In this document: piece by piece, positions 18,818-27,587 of the stretch
How the letters are laid out: each line of letters opens with the position of its first letter
How positions within the stretch are numbered: position 1 is the first letter of the stretch
Assembly: GCF_030348765.1 (NCBI RefSeq)
Contig: NZ_JAUCEU010000007.1
Span: forward strand, 2,680,001-2,744,000
DNA from: Neobacillus sp. CF12
Lineage (GTDB): Bacteria; Bacillota; Bacilli; Bacillales; Cytobacillaceae
Direction: 5' to 3'
DNA: 64,000 nt
Translations under genes and position numbers: made by a program
Notes under the pieces: generated by a model
The model's input: the letters and a program-made list of their open reading frames with translations, nothing else
What the model was told of the DNA's origin: nothing
Database searches by the model: none

Positions 18818-19075
18818 CTATATTGAGGGTTCTAAATCATTTTCACGATAAGATTGAATGACTTCTTCCGTTTGTTTCTCAAAAATTTCTTGAATCTCTT
18901 TTAGCTCTTTTTTCATTTGATTAATATCAAATTGGACACTCTCGAGCTCCGTTTCATTTTGCAAGGTCTGTAGTTGTTCTTCAATCTCTTGACAACGTTC
19001 AAGCTCTCCTTGAAGGTATAGTAATTTTTCCATTGTCATCATCTGCTCAGATACTAAACGGTTAAAATGATCCAT
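18818..19075 (-). CDS. ygaB: YgaB small coiled-coil protein
   Basis: An 85-residue, almost wholly helical and charged protein (Glu/Gln/Leu heptads from about residue 10 to 75), predicted coiled coil. It matches B. subtilis YgaB in size and position between sspE and ygaC. Function is unknown. Intact, with a ribosome site GGCGGTGTGG upstream and its own terminator. Confidence 0.82.
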   Translation of the reverse strand: MDHFNRLVSEQMMTMEKLLYLQGELERCQEIEEQLQTLQNETELESVQFDINQMKKELKEIQEIFEKQTEEVIQSYRENDLEPSI

Positions 19076-19190
19076 TTACCACACCGCCTTATTTTTTCTT
19101 CCTACTATGTATTCTTTAATAAATAGATTTTTCCTTTGACTACTTATGTAGACTGAGAAGAAGTTTTGTCGTATTCTGTCTTCACATAGA

Positions 19191-19225
19191 AAGAAGGCAC
19201 TCTATACGAATAAGAGTGCCTTCTT
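19191..19225 (-). terminator. sspE terminator
   Basis: A 13-bp stem AAGAAGGCACTCT/AGAGTGCCTTCTT directly after the sspE stop. Confidence 0.88.
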
Positions 19226-19238
19226 CTTACATTTCATT

Positions 19239-19550
19239 TTAGCTTTGACCAAATTGACCAGAATTTCCTTGGCCTTTATTAGCTTGAGATTGTTGGTTTT
19301 GTTTTCTTACTTCTGCAGCATCTGTTTGGCTAGCGAATTCTTGTCCGAATTGACCAGCAGAACCTTGACCGCCTTGAGATTGCTGATTTTGTCTTCTTAC
19401 TTCTGCAGCATCTGTTTGGCTAGCGAATTCAGTTCCGAATTGACCAGCAGAACCTTGACCGCCTTGAGATTGAGCATTTTGTTGTCTAACCTCTTGGATG
19501 TTAGTTCCAGCAGAAGTTTTGTTTGGTTGTTGATTGAAGTTGTTTGCCAT
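19239..19550 (-). CDS. sspE: Gamma-type small acid-soluble spore protein SspE
   Basis: A 103-residue spore core protein, extremely rich in Gln, Gly and Asn, serving as an amino-acid store degraded by the GPR protease at germination. Two near-identical repeat units, each holding a GPR-type cleavage site (TEFASQTD and QEFASQTD), are visible, encoded by direct repeats of about 87 bp. The start is the ATG at 19550 (MANNFNQQPNK) behind GGAGGTGATT. A sigma-G promoter lies upstream. Between fabL and ygaB as in B. subtilis. Confidence 0.95.
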   Translation of the reverse strand: MANNFNQQPNKTSAGTNIQEVRQQNAQSQGGQGSAGQFGTEFASQTDAAEVRRQNQQSQGGQGSAGQFGQEFASQTDAAEVRKQNQQSQANKGQGNSGQFGQS

Positions 19551-19570
19551 TTTAATCACCTCCACGAAAT

Positions 19571-19599
19571 TAATATGTCCCGCTTCGTGAAGATTATCC
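19571..19599 (-). promoter_or_regulatory. Sigma-G promoter of sspE
   Basis: Read on the minus strand: GGATA (-35, 19595-19599), 17-base spacer, CATATTA (-10, 19571-19577), an excellent fit to forespore sigma-G promoters (GNATR, 17-18, CATNNTA), about 20 bases before the start codon. Confidence 0.75.
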
Positions 19600-19623
19600 T
19601 AAAATAATGTTAAAAAATATATT

Positions 19624-20403
<780 letters not shown>

Positions 20404-20482
20404 TTATCATTTTAGCCTTTTCATGTATAGAAGACAATCGATTACAAAACCTAATGCTATTAACATAGGGAGGAAGAAGCAA

Positions 20483-20707
20483 ATGTATGTAGGACGCGAT
20501 ATGACAGAATTATCTATGGTTGCTAAAACGGACTGGGAGGACAGCGAGTTGGCTTTTTTCCATCATTCTCTGCAGCAAATAGCACCATATTTAAATAGTG
20601 AAGGAGTTACCATTCACCGAGAAATCATCTTAGAAATTGAAAACCGCGGGGGATTAAAGCGCCAGGAAGCGGATTATACACATGGTACACAGGTTAGGTA
20701 TGATTAA
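20483..20707 (+). CDS. yfhS: YfhS small conserved protein
   Basis: A 74-residue soluble protein starting MYVGRDMTELSMVAKTDW and ending DYTHGTQVRYD, behind GGGAGGAAG. It corresponds in size, sequence and place (beside fabL) to B. subtilis YfhS, linked by name to sporulation-time expression; function unknown. The frame is open far upstream but those codons are antisense to fabL, so the ATG at 20483 is chosen. Confidence 0.75.
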   Translation: MYVGRDMTELSMVAKTDWEDSELAFFHHSLQQIAPYLNSEGVTIHREIILEIENRGGLKRQEADYTHGTQVRYD

Positions 20708-20832
20708 TTGAAAAAGAACGCCGTTATTGGCTTTCACAGATTGTCGATAAAGGGTCATGTTTCTCGGCATTTTTCATTTTCTTTAAGTCTTTATTTACCG
20801 ATTTTTCATTAAATATTGGATATGCTATTTGA

Positions 20833-21196
20833 GGACAAATCATATGCTCTGCCAGAAAGATTAGTCCTTAATCAGGGGTCTTGGGGACAAATCGTACGCT
20901 CTGCCAGAAGGATTAGTCCTTAATCAGGGGTCTTGGGGACAAATCATACGCTCTGCCAGAAAGATTAGTCCTTAATCAGGGGTCTTGGGGACAAATCGTA
21001 CTCTCTGCCAGAAGGATTAGTCCTTAATCAGGGGTCTTGGGGACAAATCATACGCTCTGCCAGAAAGATTAGTCCTTAATCAGGGGTCTTGGGGACAAAT
21101 CGTACGCTCTGCCAGAAGGATTAGTCCTTAATCAAGGGTCTTGGGGACAAATCATACGCTCTACCAGAAGGATTAGTCCTTAATAGGTCTTGTAGA
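20833..21196 (+). repeat. Seven tandem copies of a 52-bp unit
   Basis: The unit begins GGACAAATC, contains CTCTGCCAGAA and GGATTAGTCCTTAATC (a partial palindrome) and ends GGGTCTTGG. Starts of ACAAAT fall at exactly 52-bp steps (20835, 20887, 20939, 20991, 21043, 21095, 21147), with a degenerate eighth copy after 21190. Odd and even copies differ consistently (CATACG...AAAG versus CGTACG...AAGG), so amplification went by 104-bp dimers. No ORF crosses it. A related array in reverse orientation is at 51205-51516. Confidence 0.92.
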
Positions 21197-21258
21197 TAAT
21201 CATACGAACCACCTATCTTAGATAAACACGGTGCATTGTTAAAGTTATAGAAAAATAC

Positions 21259-21306
21259 TGGCTGTCGGGACTTTCTCGACAGCCTAAGAACGCCGATATG
21301 GCGTTC
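21259..21306 (-). terminator. Two hairpins at the mutY 3' end
   Basis: GGCTGTCG/CGACAGCC (21259-21266 with 21277-21284) and GAACGCC/GGCGTTC (about 21288-21306). The second overlaps the mutY stop codon. A sequence like the second stem recurs at about 20714 on the other side of the repeat array. Confidence 0.6.
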
Positions 21307-22405
21307 AATTTTTTGTGTAATCATTATAGAGTTTTAGTATTTTATGGTAAGAAACAGGAAAGGCGTAGTCTTCCATTTCAGCAGGCGAAACCCATTTCCA
21401 ATCATTTCCTTCCGGTTTATTCGAGATGATACTTCCTGTATAGACGCGAATATTCCAAATCAAATGGGAAAAAATGTGTTCTATTTGACCAATTCCCTTT
21501 TCAAGCTTAATATTTATATCTAAAGTCTCTTGGAAACTTTCGGCAATTTGAGAACGCTCCACCACAAAATGCTGCTGAAGTTCAACATTTGGAAATTCCC
21601 ATAAATTAGCCAGCAGTCCTGTTTCAGGACGTTTATGAATTAATATTTTTCCATGTTCGTCTTTCACAATAACCGCTGCCAGTTCTACTGCTCTTTGTGC
21701 GTTTTTCTTCGATTTTATCGGAAGTTCTGTTTCAACTCCCTCGTGAAAGGCATGGCAATGATCTCTTACAGGACAGAGTAAACAAGAAGGCGATGTTGGC
21801 GTACAAATCAGCGCTCCTAACTCCATGAGTGCCTGATTGAAGTTAGAAGGCTCTTCATGGGAAATTAAGCTTCTTACAGCGCTCTCAAATACCTTTCTCG
21901 TTGAAGGCTTGGCAATATCCTCCCAAATCGAAAGGATCCTTGAAAGAACCCTCATCACGTTACCATCCACCGCAGGTTCAGGTATCCCATAGGCAATACT
22001 TAAGATAGCTCCAGCCGTATAGGGGCCAACTCCCTTGAGGTTCGAAATTTCTTTTGGTGTATTAGGAACTTGACCATTGTATCTCTCACTTACTTCTTTT
22101 ACTGCTGAATGTAAATTTCTAACCCGCGAATAATAACCTAGTCCCTCCCATGCCTTTAGAACTTTATCTTCATTTGCATTTGCAAGATCATTTATTGTTG
22201 GAAACCACTGGATAAATCGATTAAAATATGGGATAACAGTATCTACTCTGGTTTGCTGCAGCATGATTTCGGAAACCCAGACTTTGTAGGGATCCTGGTC
22301 TTTTCTCCACGGAAGCTCACGTTGTTCTTCCTTAAACCAGGTAATTAAATCATCTTGAAAATTTTTTATTACGATCTTTTCTATATTTTTCAACTCATTT
22401 TCCAT
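21305..22405 (-). CDS. mutY: Adenine DNA glycosylase MutY
   Basis: A 366-residue base-excision repair enzyme removing adenine opposite 8-oxoguanine. An HhH-GPD domain spans about residues 30-190: [40 protein letters not shown] and the catalytic Asp in [12 protein letters not shown]. The 4Fe-4S loop [17 protein letters not shown] follows at about 200, and a C-terminal NUDIX-like 8-oxoG recognition domain at about 235-360. Equivalent to B. subtilis YfhQ. GGAGG lies 11 bases before the ATG. Divergent from yfhP. Confidence 0.95.
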   Translation of the reverse strand: MENELKNIEKIVIKNFQDDLITWFKEEQRELPWRKDQDPYKVWVSEIMLQQTRVDTVIPYFNRFIQWFPTINDLANANEDKVLKAWEGLGYYSRVRNLHSAVKEVSERYNGQVPNTPKEISNLKGVGPYTAGAILSIAYGIPEPAVDGNVMRVLSRILSIWEDIAKPSTRKVFESAVRSLISHEEPSNFNQALMELGALICTPTSPSCLLCPVRDHCHAFHEGVETELPIKSKKNAQRAVELAAVIVKDEHGKILIHKRPETGLLANLWEFPNVELQQHFVVERSQIAESFQETLDINIKLEKGIGQIEHIFSHLIWNIRVYTGSIISNKPEGNDWKWVSPAEMEDYAFPVSYHKILKLYNDYTKN

Positions 22406-22526
22406 TACTAAAATGCCTCCAGCCTGTTAAACAAAACAAAATAAGGGAATATAATAATAAGCATTTTTTAACGATAAGCGAAATTTTTGAATTTGACAAG
22501 AATTTAATAAAGGAGGATTTTTCCTT

Positions 22527-23507
22527 TTGGATACTGGAACTCATGTTGTAATGGGAATTGCTCTTGGCGGTCTTGCTACTCTCGATCCTGTGGTAGCCAG
22601 CAGCTCTGCAACAGCAACAAGTGTATTAATTGCTACTATTGCTGGGTCACAAATACCTGATATTGATACCGTTTTAAAGTTAAGAAATAATGCCATCTAT
22701 ATTCGTAATCATCGAGGTGTCACCCATTCTATCCCTGCTGTACTATTATGGCCATTAGTACTTTTAGCGGTGATTTATCCTTTTTTCCCTAATGCAAATC
22801 TTCTTCACCTATGGGGTTGGACTTTCGCGGCGGTTTTTATCCATGTGTTTGTTGATATTTTTAATGCTTATGGTACACAAGCTCTTAGACCTTTCACATC
22901 CAAATGGGTAGCGCTAGGCGTAATAAACACCTTTGACCCAATTATCTTTGGAATTCACGTTGTGGCAATTATTATTTGGGTCTTCGGGGCTGATCCTGGT
23001 TATACGTTTCTATCGATGTTTGTCGTATTATTTGGTTATTACCTTCTCCGGTTTTATGCACAAGGGAAAGTAAGGGCAGCGGTTAAAAAGGTTATTCCAG
23101 ATGCAACAGATATTATCATTGCACCAACTATGAAGTTTCATCTTTGGAGAATCGCAGCAATGAACGAAGGTGAGTTCTTTGTTGGCAAAGCTGTTGGCAC
23201 AACGATTGAGATATTGGATCGCTTTAAACGAATTCCTGTGCCAAAAACACCTGTACTCGAAGCAGCCAAGAAAGATAAAAATCTTTCTGCATTTCTTTCC
23301 TTTTCACCCGTATATCGGTGGGAATTAGATGAGTACAATGACCATTACGAAGTTCGATTTATTGATTTGCGTTACCGAAGTAACGGGCACTATCCGTTTG
23401 TTGCGGTCGTGCAGCTAGATCTTGAGTTAAACCCAATTAGTTCCTATACTGGCTGGGTGTTCAGTGAACAGAAACTGCGTAAAAAGCTTAGTATTATACC
23501 TAGTTAA
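22527..23507 (+). CDS. yfhP: YfhP membrane-bound metal-dependent hydrolase (YdjM/DUF457 family)
   Basis: A 326-residue integral membrane protein. The YdjM-type metal motif is clear: MDTGTHVVMGI, GSQIPDIDTVLK and NHRGVTHSIPA, followed by HVFVDIFNAYGTQ (a His/Asp set). Four or five hydrophobic helices lie in residues 1-185, and a soluble C-terminal domain in about 190-326. B. subtilis YfhP is the same length. Start is TTG at 22527, nine bases after AGGAGG. Physiological substrate unknown; hydrolase activity is by family. Confidence 0.88.
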   Translation: MDTGTHVVMGIALGGLATLDPVVASSSATATSVLIATIAGSQIPDIDTVLKLRNNAIYIRNHRGVTHSIPAVLLWPLVLLAVIYPFFPNANLLHLWGWTFAAVFIHVFVDIFNAYGTQALRPFTSKWVALGVINTFDPIIFGIHVVAIIIWVFGADPGYTFLSMFVVLFGYYLLRFYAQGKVRAAVKKVIPDATDIIIAPTMKFHLWRIAAMNEGEFFVGKAVGTTIEILDRFKRIPVPKTPVLEAAKKDKNLSAFLSFSPVYRWELDEYNDHYEVRFIDLRYRSNGHYPFVAVVQLDLELNPISSYTGWVFSEQKLRKKLSIIPS

Positions 23508-23511
23508 TGAT

Positions 23512-23544
23512 AAAAGGCGAGTGACTAAGAGTCGCTCGCCTTTT
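23512..23544. terminator. Terminator between yfhP and yfhJ
   Basis: AAAAGGCGAG (23512-23521) pairs with CTCGCCTTTT (23535-23544), flanked by A and T runs; works for both converging genes. Confidence 0.88.
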
Positions 23545-23812
23545 AATTCAATTGATTCTTGTCTTGAATAAGAAAATCTTTATATTTTGGATTTTTGGCG
23601 ACAAAGTCATGGAGTCTCCCGCCATAGTTTTCAATCCATTGTCTAACAATTCTTTCGGTCATTTCACTTCCTAGATAATCTCTTCCTGCCTTCGCAGCCG
23701 TTGTTTCAAAGTCATCCCACATCAACTCTACCCATGTCCGCGCTTGATTATAGGACAGCATTTCATTTTTTTCTAATAAAAGTTGGGCTAATCTTTCATG
23801 GTAATCGTTCAT
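23543..23812 (-). CDS. yfhJ: YfhJ (WVELL-family) small protein
   Basis: An 89-residue acidic protein containing ARTWVELMWDDFE, the hallmark of the WVELL family named for B. subtilis YfhJ. The ATG at 23812 has proper spacing to GAGGTG; a second ATG two codons upstream lies too close. Function unknown. Divergent from sspK, as in B. subtilis. Confidence 0.85.
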   Translation of the reverse strand: MNDYHERLAQLLLEKNEMLSYNQARTWVELMWDDFETTAAKAGRDYLGSEMTERIVRQWIENYGGRLHDFVAKNPKYKDFLIQDKNQLN

Positions 23813-23948
23813 ATACATTCACCTCATTGCCAATTTCTTATAACATAACCTAAAGCTAAAAATCGAATACTACTATCACGTGGTAAGCACTGATGTGATG
23901 ACACTTTGCTTTTCACGGTTTCTCATTCCCTTTGATGGAGGTACCGAC

Positions 23949-24125
23949 ATGGTGAGAAATAAAGAGAGAAATTTCCCGAACCAAAATAACAACAAGCTTG
24001 AGGGAGAGCCACGAGCGAAAGCAGAATATGCTTCAAAACGGGCCGACGGAACTACCAACACCCATCCGCAGGAGCGTATGCGGGCATCTGGTGAGCGTGA
24101 AAACGATACACCTGAGTATTTTTAA
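23949..24125 (+). CDS. sspK: Small acid-soluble spore protein K
   Basis: A 58-residue minor spore protein, [16 protein letters not shown] then [17 protein letters not shown] and [12 protein letters not shown], nearly identical in its core to B. subtilis SspK (50 residues) with an eight-residue acidic C-terminal extension. ATG at 23949 behind GGAGGTACCGAC. Such proteins are made in the forespore under sigma-G; I did not find a convincing promoter. Confidence 0.93.
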   Translation: MVRNKERNFPNQNNNKLEGEPRAKAEYASKRADGTTNTHPQERMRASGERENDTPEYF

Positions 24126-24150
24126 ATCAGAAAGAATTCAGCGAACAGGA

Positions 24151-24178
24151 ACAAACCAGAGATTTCTCTGGTTTGTTT
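24151..24178. terminator. Terminator between sspK and yfhH
   Basis: ACAAACCAGAGA/TCTCTGGTTTGT perfect 12-bp inverted repeat, then TTTATTATTTT; serves both converging genes. Confidence 0.88.
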
Positions 24179-24179
24179 A

Positions 24180-24503
24180 TTATTTTAACCATTTTAACAT
24201 GGATATCGGTAATGCTTCCTCTTTACCATCACCCTTTAAACGGTAGCCCCATGCAAAAACACCATTCATATAGTCAATCTTAAAATATTCACCTGGGTCT
24301 CCCTCAAGTTCATAAATCTCTCCGGGTTTAAAGGCAGCAGGATCTAAAAGATAGGCTCTAGCCATTGCTGCTTTTCGCTCTAATACAGCATATTCACTGA
24401 CCATTCCCATCTGCTCTGCTTTTCTTCCCTTCTCTAATAATTGGGCGATTTCTTGCTTTAATTCATGCTCTGTCATCGTACTATATCGTTTCTCTTGTTG
24501 CAT
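24180..24503 (-). CDS. yfhH: YfhH (DUF1811) protein
   Basis: A 107-residue protein like B. subtilis YfhH (104 residues): an N-terminal helical pair (EKRYSTMTEHELKQEIAQL, RKAEQMGMVSEYAVLERK) and a C-terminal SH3-like barrel (KPGEIYELEG, YMNGVFAWGYR, ALPISML). Start chosen at the ATG at 24503, eight bases after GGGAG; five more in-frame codons upstream overlap the ribosome site. The downstream fold suggests nucleic-acid or protein binding, but no function is established. Divergent from the SDR gene. Confidence 0.87.
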   Translation of the reverse strand: MQQEKRYSTMTEHELKQEIAQLLEKGRKAEQMGMVSEYAVLERKAAMARAYLLDPAAFKPGEIYELEGDPGEYFKIDYMNGVFAWGYRLKGDGKEEALPISMLKWLK

Positions 24504-24587
24504 ACCTTCCACTCCCATTTTCGTTTTTCCTCTTATTTTAGTATAGTTATTTTTATAGAATTAATAAAGGATGAAGGAGAGATTTCA

Positions 24588-25268
24588 GTGAAATCCATCA
24601 TTGTAACCGGAGCGGGATCTGGTTTGGGGAAGGAATTAGCCCTATTATTTTCACAGCAAGGGTATCATGTCTTGTTGACAGGAAGATCCGTTGATAAGCT
24701 TTCAGTTGCAAAAAACGAAATTGAAAAAATTGGTGGTAAAGCAGACTTTGTTGAACTCAATATACAGAAGGAAGATGACATTTTAAATAAAGTAGAAGAA
24801 ATGCGCAATAATTACACAATCTTTGGTTTGGTTAACAACGCCGGGGTCGGTCATTTTGGGCCCTTTATTAACAGCACTGAGAGTGAGATAACTGAAATGC
24901 TTAACACCAATATTCTAGGTACGATTTTGATGACTAAAGCCGTCTTGCCTGTACTGCAAGAACAGGGTGAAGGCTTGCTGATGAATATCATTTCAACTGC
25001 CGGTCTTAGAGGGAAAGTGAATGAGGCTGTTTATGCGGCCAGTAAATTTGCAGTGAGGGGCTTTACAGAAAGCTTACAGAAAGAGTACGAAAATAGCTCT
25101 ACTTTAAAAATTAAAGCTATTTATATGGGTGGAATGGATACACCATTTTGGTCAGGAAGCACACATGTATCAGACACTTCCCGCTTCCGTTCTCCTAATG
25201 AAGTTGCCCAGCTAATAATAAGCCAGATGGAACAGGATGAAATTATAATCGAAAGTAAAAAATCATGA
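24588..25268 (+). CDS. Short-chain dehydrogenase/reductase
   Basis: A 226-residue classical SDR. Cofactor motif TGAGSGLGKELA at the N-terminus, NNAGVGHFG, catalytic Ser in IISTAGLRG and YAASK. Start is GTG at 24588 behind GGAGAG; the ORF is open upstream but those codons are antisense to yfhH and lack SDR features. It ends in KKS*, inside the palindrome shared with recX. Substrate unknown. It takes the place of other yfh genes in the B. subtilis order. Confidence 0.88.
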   Translation: MKSIIVTGAGSGLGKELALLFSQQGYHVLLTGRSVDKLSVAKNEIEKIGGKADFVELNIQKEDDILNKVEEMRNNYTIFGLVNNAGVGHFGPFINSTESEITEMLNTNILGTILMTKAVLPVLQEQGEGLLMNIISTAGLRGKVNEAVYAASKFAVRGFTESLQKEYENSSTLKIKAIYMGGMDTPFWSGSTHVSDTSRFRSPNEVAQLIISQMEQDEIIIESKKS

Positions 25269-25288
25269 CGAACTACGTCATGATTTTT
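25258..25288. terminator. Bidirectional terminator containing both stop codons
   Basis: AAAAATCATGACG (25258-25270) pairs with CGTCATGATTTTT (25276-25288). TGA of the SDR gene (25266-25268) and of recX (25278-25280) occupy mirror positions in the stem. Confidence 0.9.
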
Positions 25289-26087
25289 CTACTTCTTCTA
25301 AGTACTTTTCGATCAATTCCATTGGAAACCCTTTACGAAAAAGCGCTTGTTTCATTTTTTGACTGTATTCGAAACCAGTTAATGTGCTGTATTTCCGATG
25401 TGTTTTTTCACCTTGATACCTTATGGCTTCCATTTCCTCATCTTGTTCTTTATCCAAATCTGCTTCTGTTAGTGCCAGATGAATCACATCGAAGGAGTAG
25501 CCCTTCCTCAATAGGAATTGTTCTGCTTTTTGCTTAACGATTCGCTGCGATTCCTTTGAATTCTTTTTGATTACCTTTTCTGCTACCTTAATGGCTTTTT
25601 CAACTTGCTCTTCTCTAGGGTACTCTGTTATTACATGTTTGATTATTCCCTCATTGATGCCTCTCTCTTTTAACTCCATGGTGATTAAGTCAGGACCTTT
25701 ATCTGTTGTATTCATTTGGGTTCTTACATAGGAAAGAGCATATTCCTCATCATTTATATATTTTTGGTTAGCCAATTTATGAATAACTTCATTAATAACA
25801 GGTTCTTCTATTTCCTTTTGTGTCAGATAGTCCCTTATCTCTTTTTCTGATCTCATTCTTCTTGCTAAATAATTAACTGCACGGTTATAGGCCTTCCTGA
25901 TACCATCTTGATACTGTACCTCTAAGATGGAAAAGTCATCCAACTCCATCCCTTTTTTTAATTCAAATCGAATCAGTACAGCGCTATCGACACTAAAGGC
26001 ATATTCTTCGCCTTTACCATGGTCCATAAAAATATTAAAGCGATCCTTATTTTTCTGCTGAGTGGTGATTTTAGTTATAATAGCCAC
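25278..26087 (-). CDS. recX: RecX regulatory protein
   Basis: A 269-residue RecX that modulates RecA filaments. It is built of repeated three-helix units, visible as NYLARRMRSEKEIRDYLTQ, YINDEEYALSYVRTQ, LITMELKERGI and the C-terminal repeats; long RecX of this type is the Bacillus form (B. subtilis YfhG, 264). The start is set at GTG 26087, six bases after GAGGTGAAC; the longer frame (26096) begins inside that site. No LexA box was identified upstream by eye. Confidence 0.92.
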   Translation of the reverse strand: MAIITKITTQQKNKDRFNIFMDHGKGEEYAFSVDSAVLIRFELKKGMELDDFSILEVQYQDGIRKAYNRAVNYLARRMRSEKEIRDYLTQKEIEEPVINEVIHKLANQKYINDEEYALSYVRTQMNTTDKGPDLITMELKERGINEGIIKHVITEYPREEQVEKAIKVAEKVIKKNSKESQRIVKQKAEQFLLRKGYSFDVIHLALTEADLDKEQDEEMEAIRYQGEKTHRKYSTLTGFEYSQKMKQALFRKGFPMELIEKYLEEVEKS

Positions 26088-26280
26088 ATCGTTCACCTCA
26101 TACTAACTTTACCATATTTTTTTTAGATTTGAGTATCATTCCATTCTTAAAAGGTAAAAATGGAGAATGTGCTAAATTTTTCCCAAAAGATTTTGGCTTT
26201 GTTAAGGTAAAGTTAAAATGAAAATCAACAACCACTTACAAAGCCTACGATTAACAAAAATGTTGAAAGGAATGATCACA

Positions 26281-26415
26281 ATGGGTGGAAAAAAGAAAAA
26301 AGATTTAGGCAGAGGAAAATATACTTTAACCAGTACACAAGAGGTATTATATCAACGTGATTTTAAATTAGCAGACCGCGCAGCCGGCTTTAACGACAGT
26401 AAAACAAAACTTTAA
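26281..26415 (+). CDS. yfhE: YfhE small protein
   Basis: A 44-residue basic protein (MGGKKKKDLGRGKYTLTSTQ, EVLYQRDFKLADRAAGFND). It matches the YfhE family of Bacillus; function unknown. ATG at 26281 behind AAAGGAATG. An open frame begins 21 codons earlier without a ribosome site and is rejected. Confidence 0.85.
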   Translation: MGGKKKKDLGRGKYTLTSTQEVLYQRDFKLADRAAGFNDSKTKL

Positions 26416-26508
26416 ATTTTTCCATTAATGGACCCCTTTCAAATTGTAAAAGCTAATATAGGGAACTTATTACGTTCCTTATTGCTAAATTTGAAAGGGG
26501 TTTTTTTA

Positions 26509-26697
26509 ATGGGTCGTGCGCAGGGACATAAAACTCGTGATAAAAACAAAGGATCACTTCCACAGGTTCCTAAGAACATGAAGTCCGATGGAAACGATGT
26601 GGAGTATTCATCTGAATTTGCTGACCATGCAGATCTTGAGGCAATGGCACGAGCAAGTGCAGCTAACCAACGCGTAACAAACAAACGCAGAAAATAA
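26509..26697 (+). CDS. yfhD: YfhD small hydrophilic protein
   Basis: A 62-residue polar protein (MGRAQGHKTRDKNKGSLPQV through NQRVTNKRRK), same length as B. subtilis YfhD (63). Rich in Asn, Asp, Lys and Ala, reminiscent of spore-associated small proteins, though no function is established. The ATG at 26509 follows GAAAGGGG; upstream in-frame codons lack a site. Its start follows yfhE by 93 bases, and it ends before the hairpin at 26739. Confidence 0.85.
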   Translation: MGRAQGHKTRDKNKGSLPQVPKNMKSDGNDVEYSSEFADHADLEAMARASAANQRVTNKRRK

Positions 26698-26738
26698 ACC
26701 TCTTAAACCGCAGGCAGCACTTATGGCTGCAAAATAAA

Positions 26739-26765
26739 AGAAGCAGGATATTCCTGCTTCTTTTT
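26739..26765 (+). terminator. yfhD terminator
   Basis: GAAGCAGGA (26740-26748) pairs with TCCTGCTTC (26752-26760), followed by T5. Confidence 0.88.
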
Positions 26766-26797
26766 AAATATTAAAATGGGGGAAAATGCAAGCTTTC

Positions 26798-26869
26798 TGT
26801 GGATACTGTGTGTAACTTTGTGGAGTACTTATATTAATGGTTTTAATCTGTGGATAACCTTGTGGATAA
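26798..26869 (+). promoter_or_regulatory. Cluster of DnaA-box-like 9-mers
   Basis: Two perfect DnaA boxes (TGTGGATAA at 26849-26857 and 26861-26869, starts 12 bp apart), one single-mismatch box (TGTGGATAC at 26798-26806) and a weaker TGTGGAGTA at about 26819, all in the same orientation, within 72 non-coding bases between two terminators. No gene starts here. Bacillus chromosomes carry such clusters outside oriC that bind DnaA. Confidence 0.65.
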
Positions 26870-26883
26870 GTATAAAAAATAAA

Positions 26884-26903
26884 GAGTCTGTTGGAACAGA
26901 CTC
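26884..26903 (-). terminator. Terminator of the nitrilase-GNAT operon
   Basis: GAGTCTGTT/AACAGACTC with a 2-base centre; on the minus strand TTTATTTTTT follows. Confidence 0.85.
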
Positions 26904-26918
26904 CCGAAATATTTTATA

Positions 26919-27587
26919 TTAAAGTGGCAACAAGGAGATGGTATCTTTTCTCCTCAATTGTTCAACCATACTAAGCCATTCCTTTGGCTTATTTGAAAGA
27001 ATGGAGTAATAGGTGGTTAGAAAATCAGCAACTAGCGATGCAGGTAACGTTTTTACGTCATCGTTCATTGGCATAAAACAAAAGTCTAGTCCTTGAACGG
27101 CTTCACCATTATTTTCCCAAGATGGATGGACATAATCCAAGTCAATTCGTTTATACCCTAAATGGGAAAGAACCTCACGCCGTACATATGGGTCCATTAC
27201 CTTTACATCGCCAAATTCGTGACCTACGCGATAGGGGTCATATATTTCGGCAAACATACCGAAAAGCTCTTTCCCATTATCAACTGCAAGCTGCTGCAAG
27301 TCTTTTAACCGGTTCTGCGCTAAAAATCGCCCAAGGCTAAGACCTGGTCTGCTAATAATGGTGAAATCCGTCATTGCTATATTCCAATCTGGATAATAGC
27401 GGTACTCTGTTGCCCCTACAACCTCATCACCATTTGTAGCAACAAATACACGAATACCTGGGTCTTCTAGTGGTTCCTTCCATAAGTCATATTCTAATAC
27501 TTCCTCTGGTGGGAAAATGTCTTTCATTAAGTCGTGAAGTTTTTTAAAGTTTGGATCAGTAATACTCGTTATCCGTTTATATTCCAT
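26919..27587 (-). CDS. GNAT-like acetyltransferase, third gene of operon
   Basis: A 222-residue protein with a weak GNAT fold: VFVATNGDEVVGATEYRYYPD (beta2-3), LSLGRFLAQNRLKDL in the acetyl-CoA loop position, and ELFGMFAEIYDP. The pyrophosphate loop lacks the usual R/Q-xx-G-x-G/A, so activity is less certain than for its neighbour. The ATG at 27587 lies inside the end of the preceding gene (11-base overlap), with GGGGGAG nine bases before it, showing translational coupling. Substrate unknown. Confidence 0.72.
   Translation of the reverse strand: MEYKRITSITDPNFKKLHDLMKDIFPPEEVLEYDLWKEPLEDPGIRVFVATNGDEVVGATEYRYYPDWNIAMTDFTIISRPGLSLGRFLAQNRLKDLQQLAVDNGKELFGMFAEIYDPYRVGHEFGDVKVMDPYVRREVLSHLGYKRIDLDYVHPSWENNGEAVQGLDFCFMPMNDDVKTLPASLVADFLTTYYSILSNKPKEWLSMVEQLRRKDTISLLPL

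Noticed and set aside
20833..21196. CRISPR array
   Set aside because: The whole 52-bp unit is repeated without variable spacers, no cas genes are near, and the same family occurs elsewhere in reverse.
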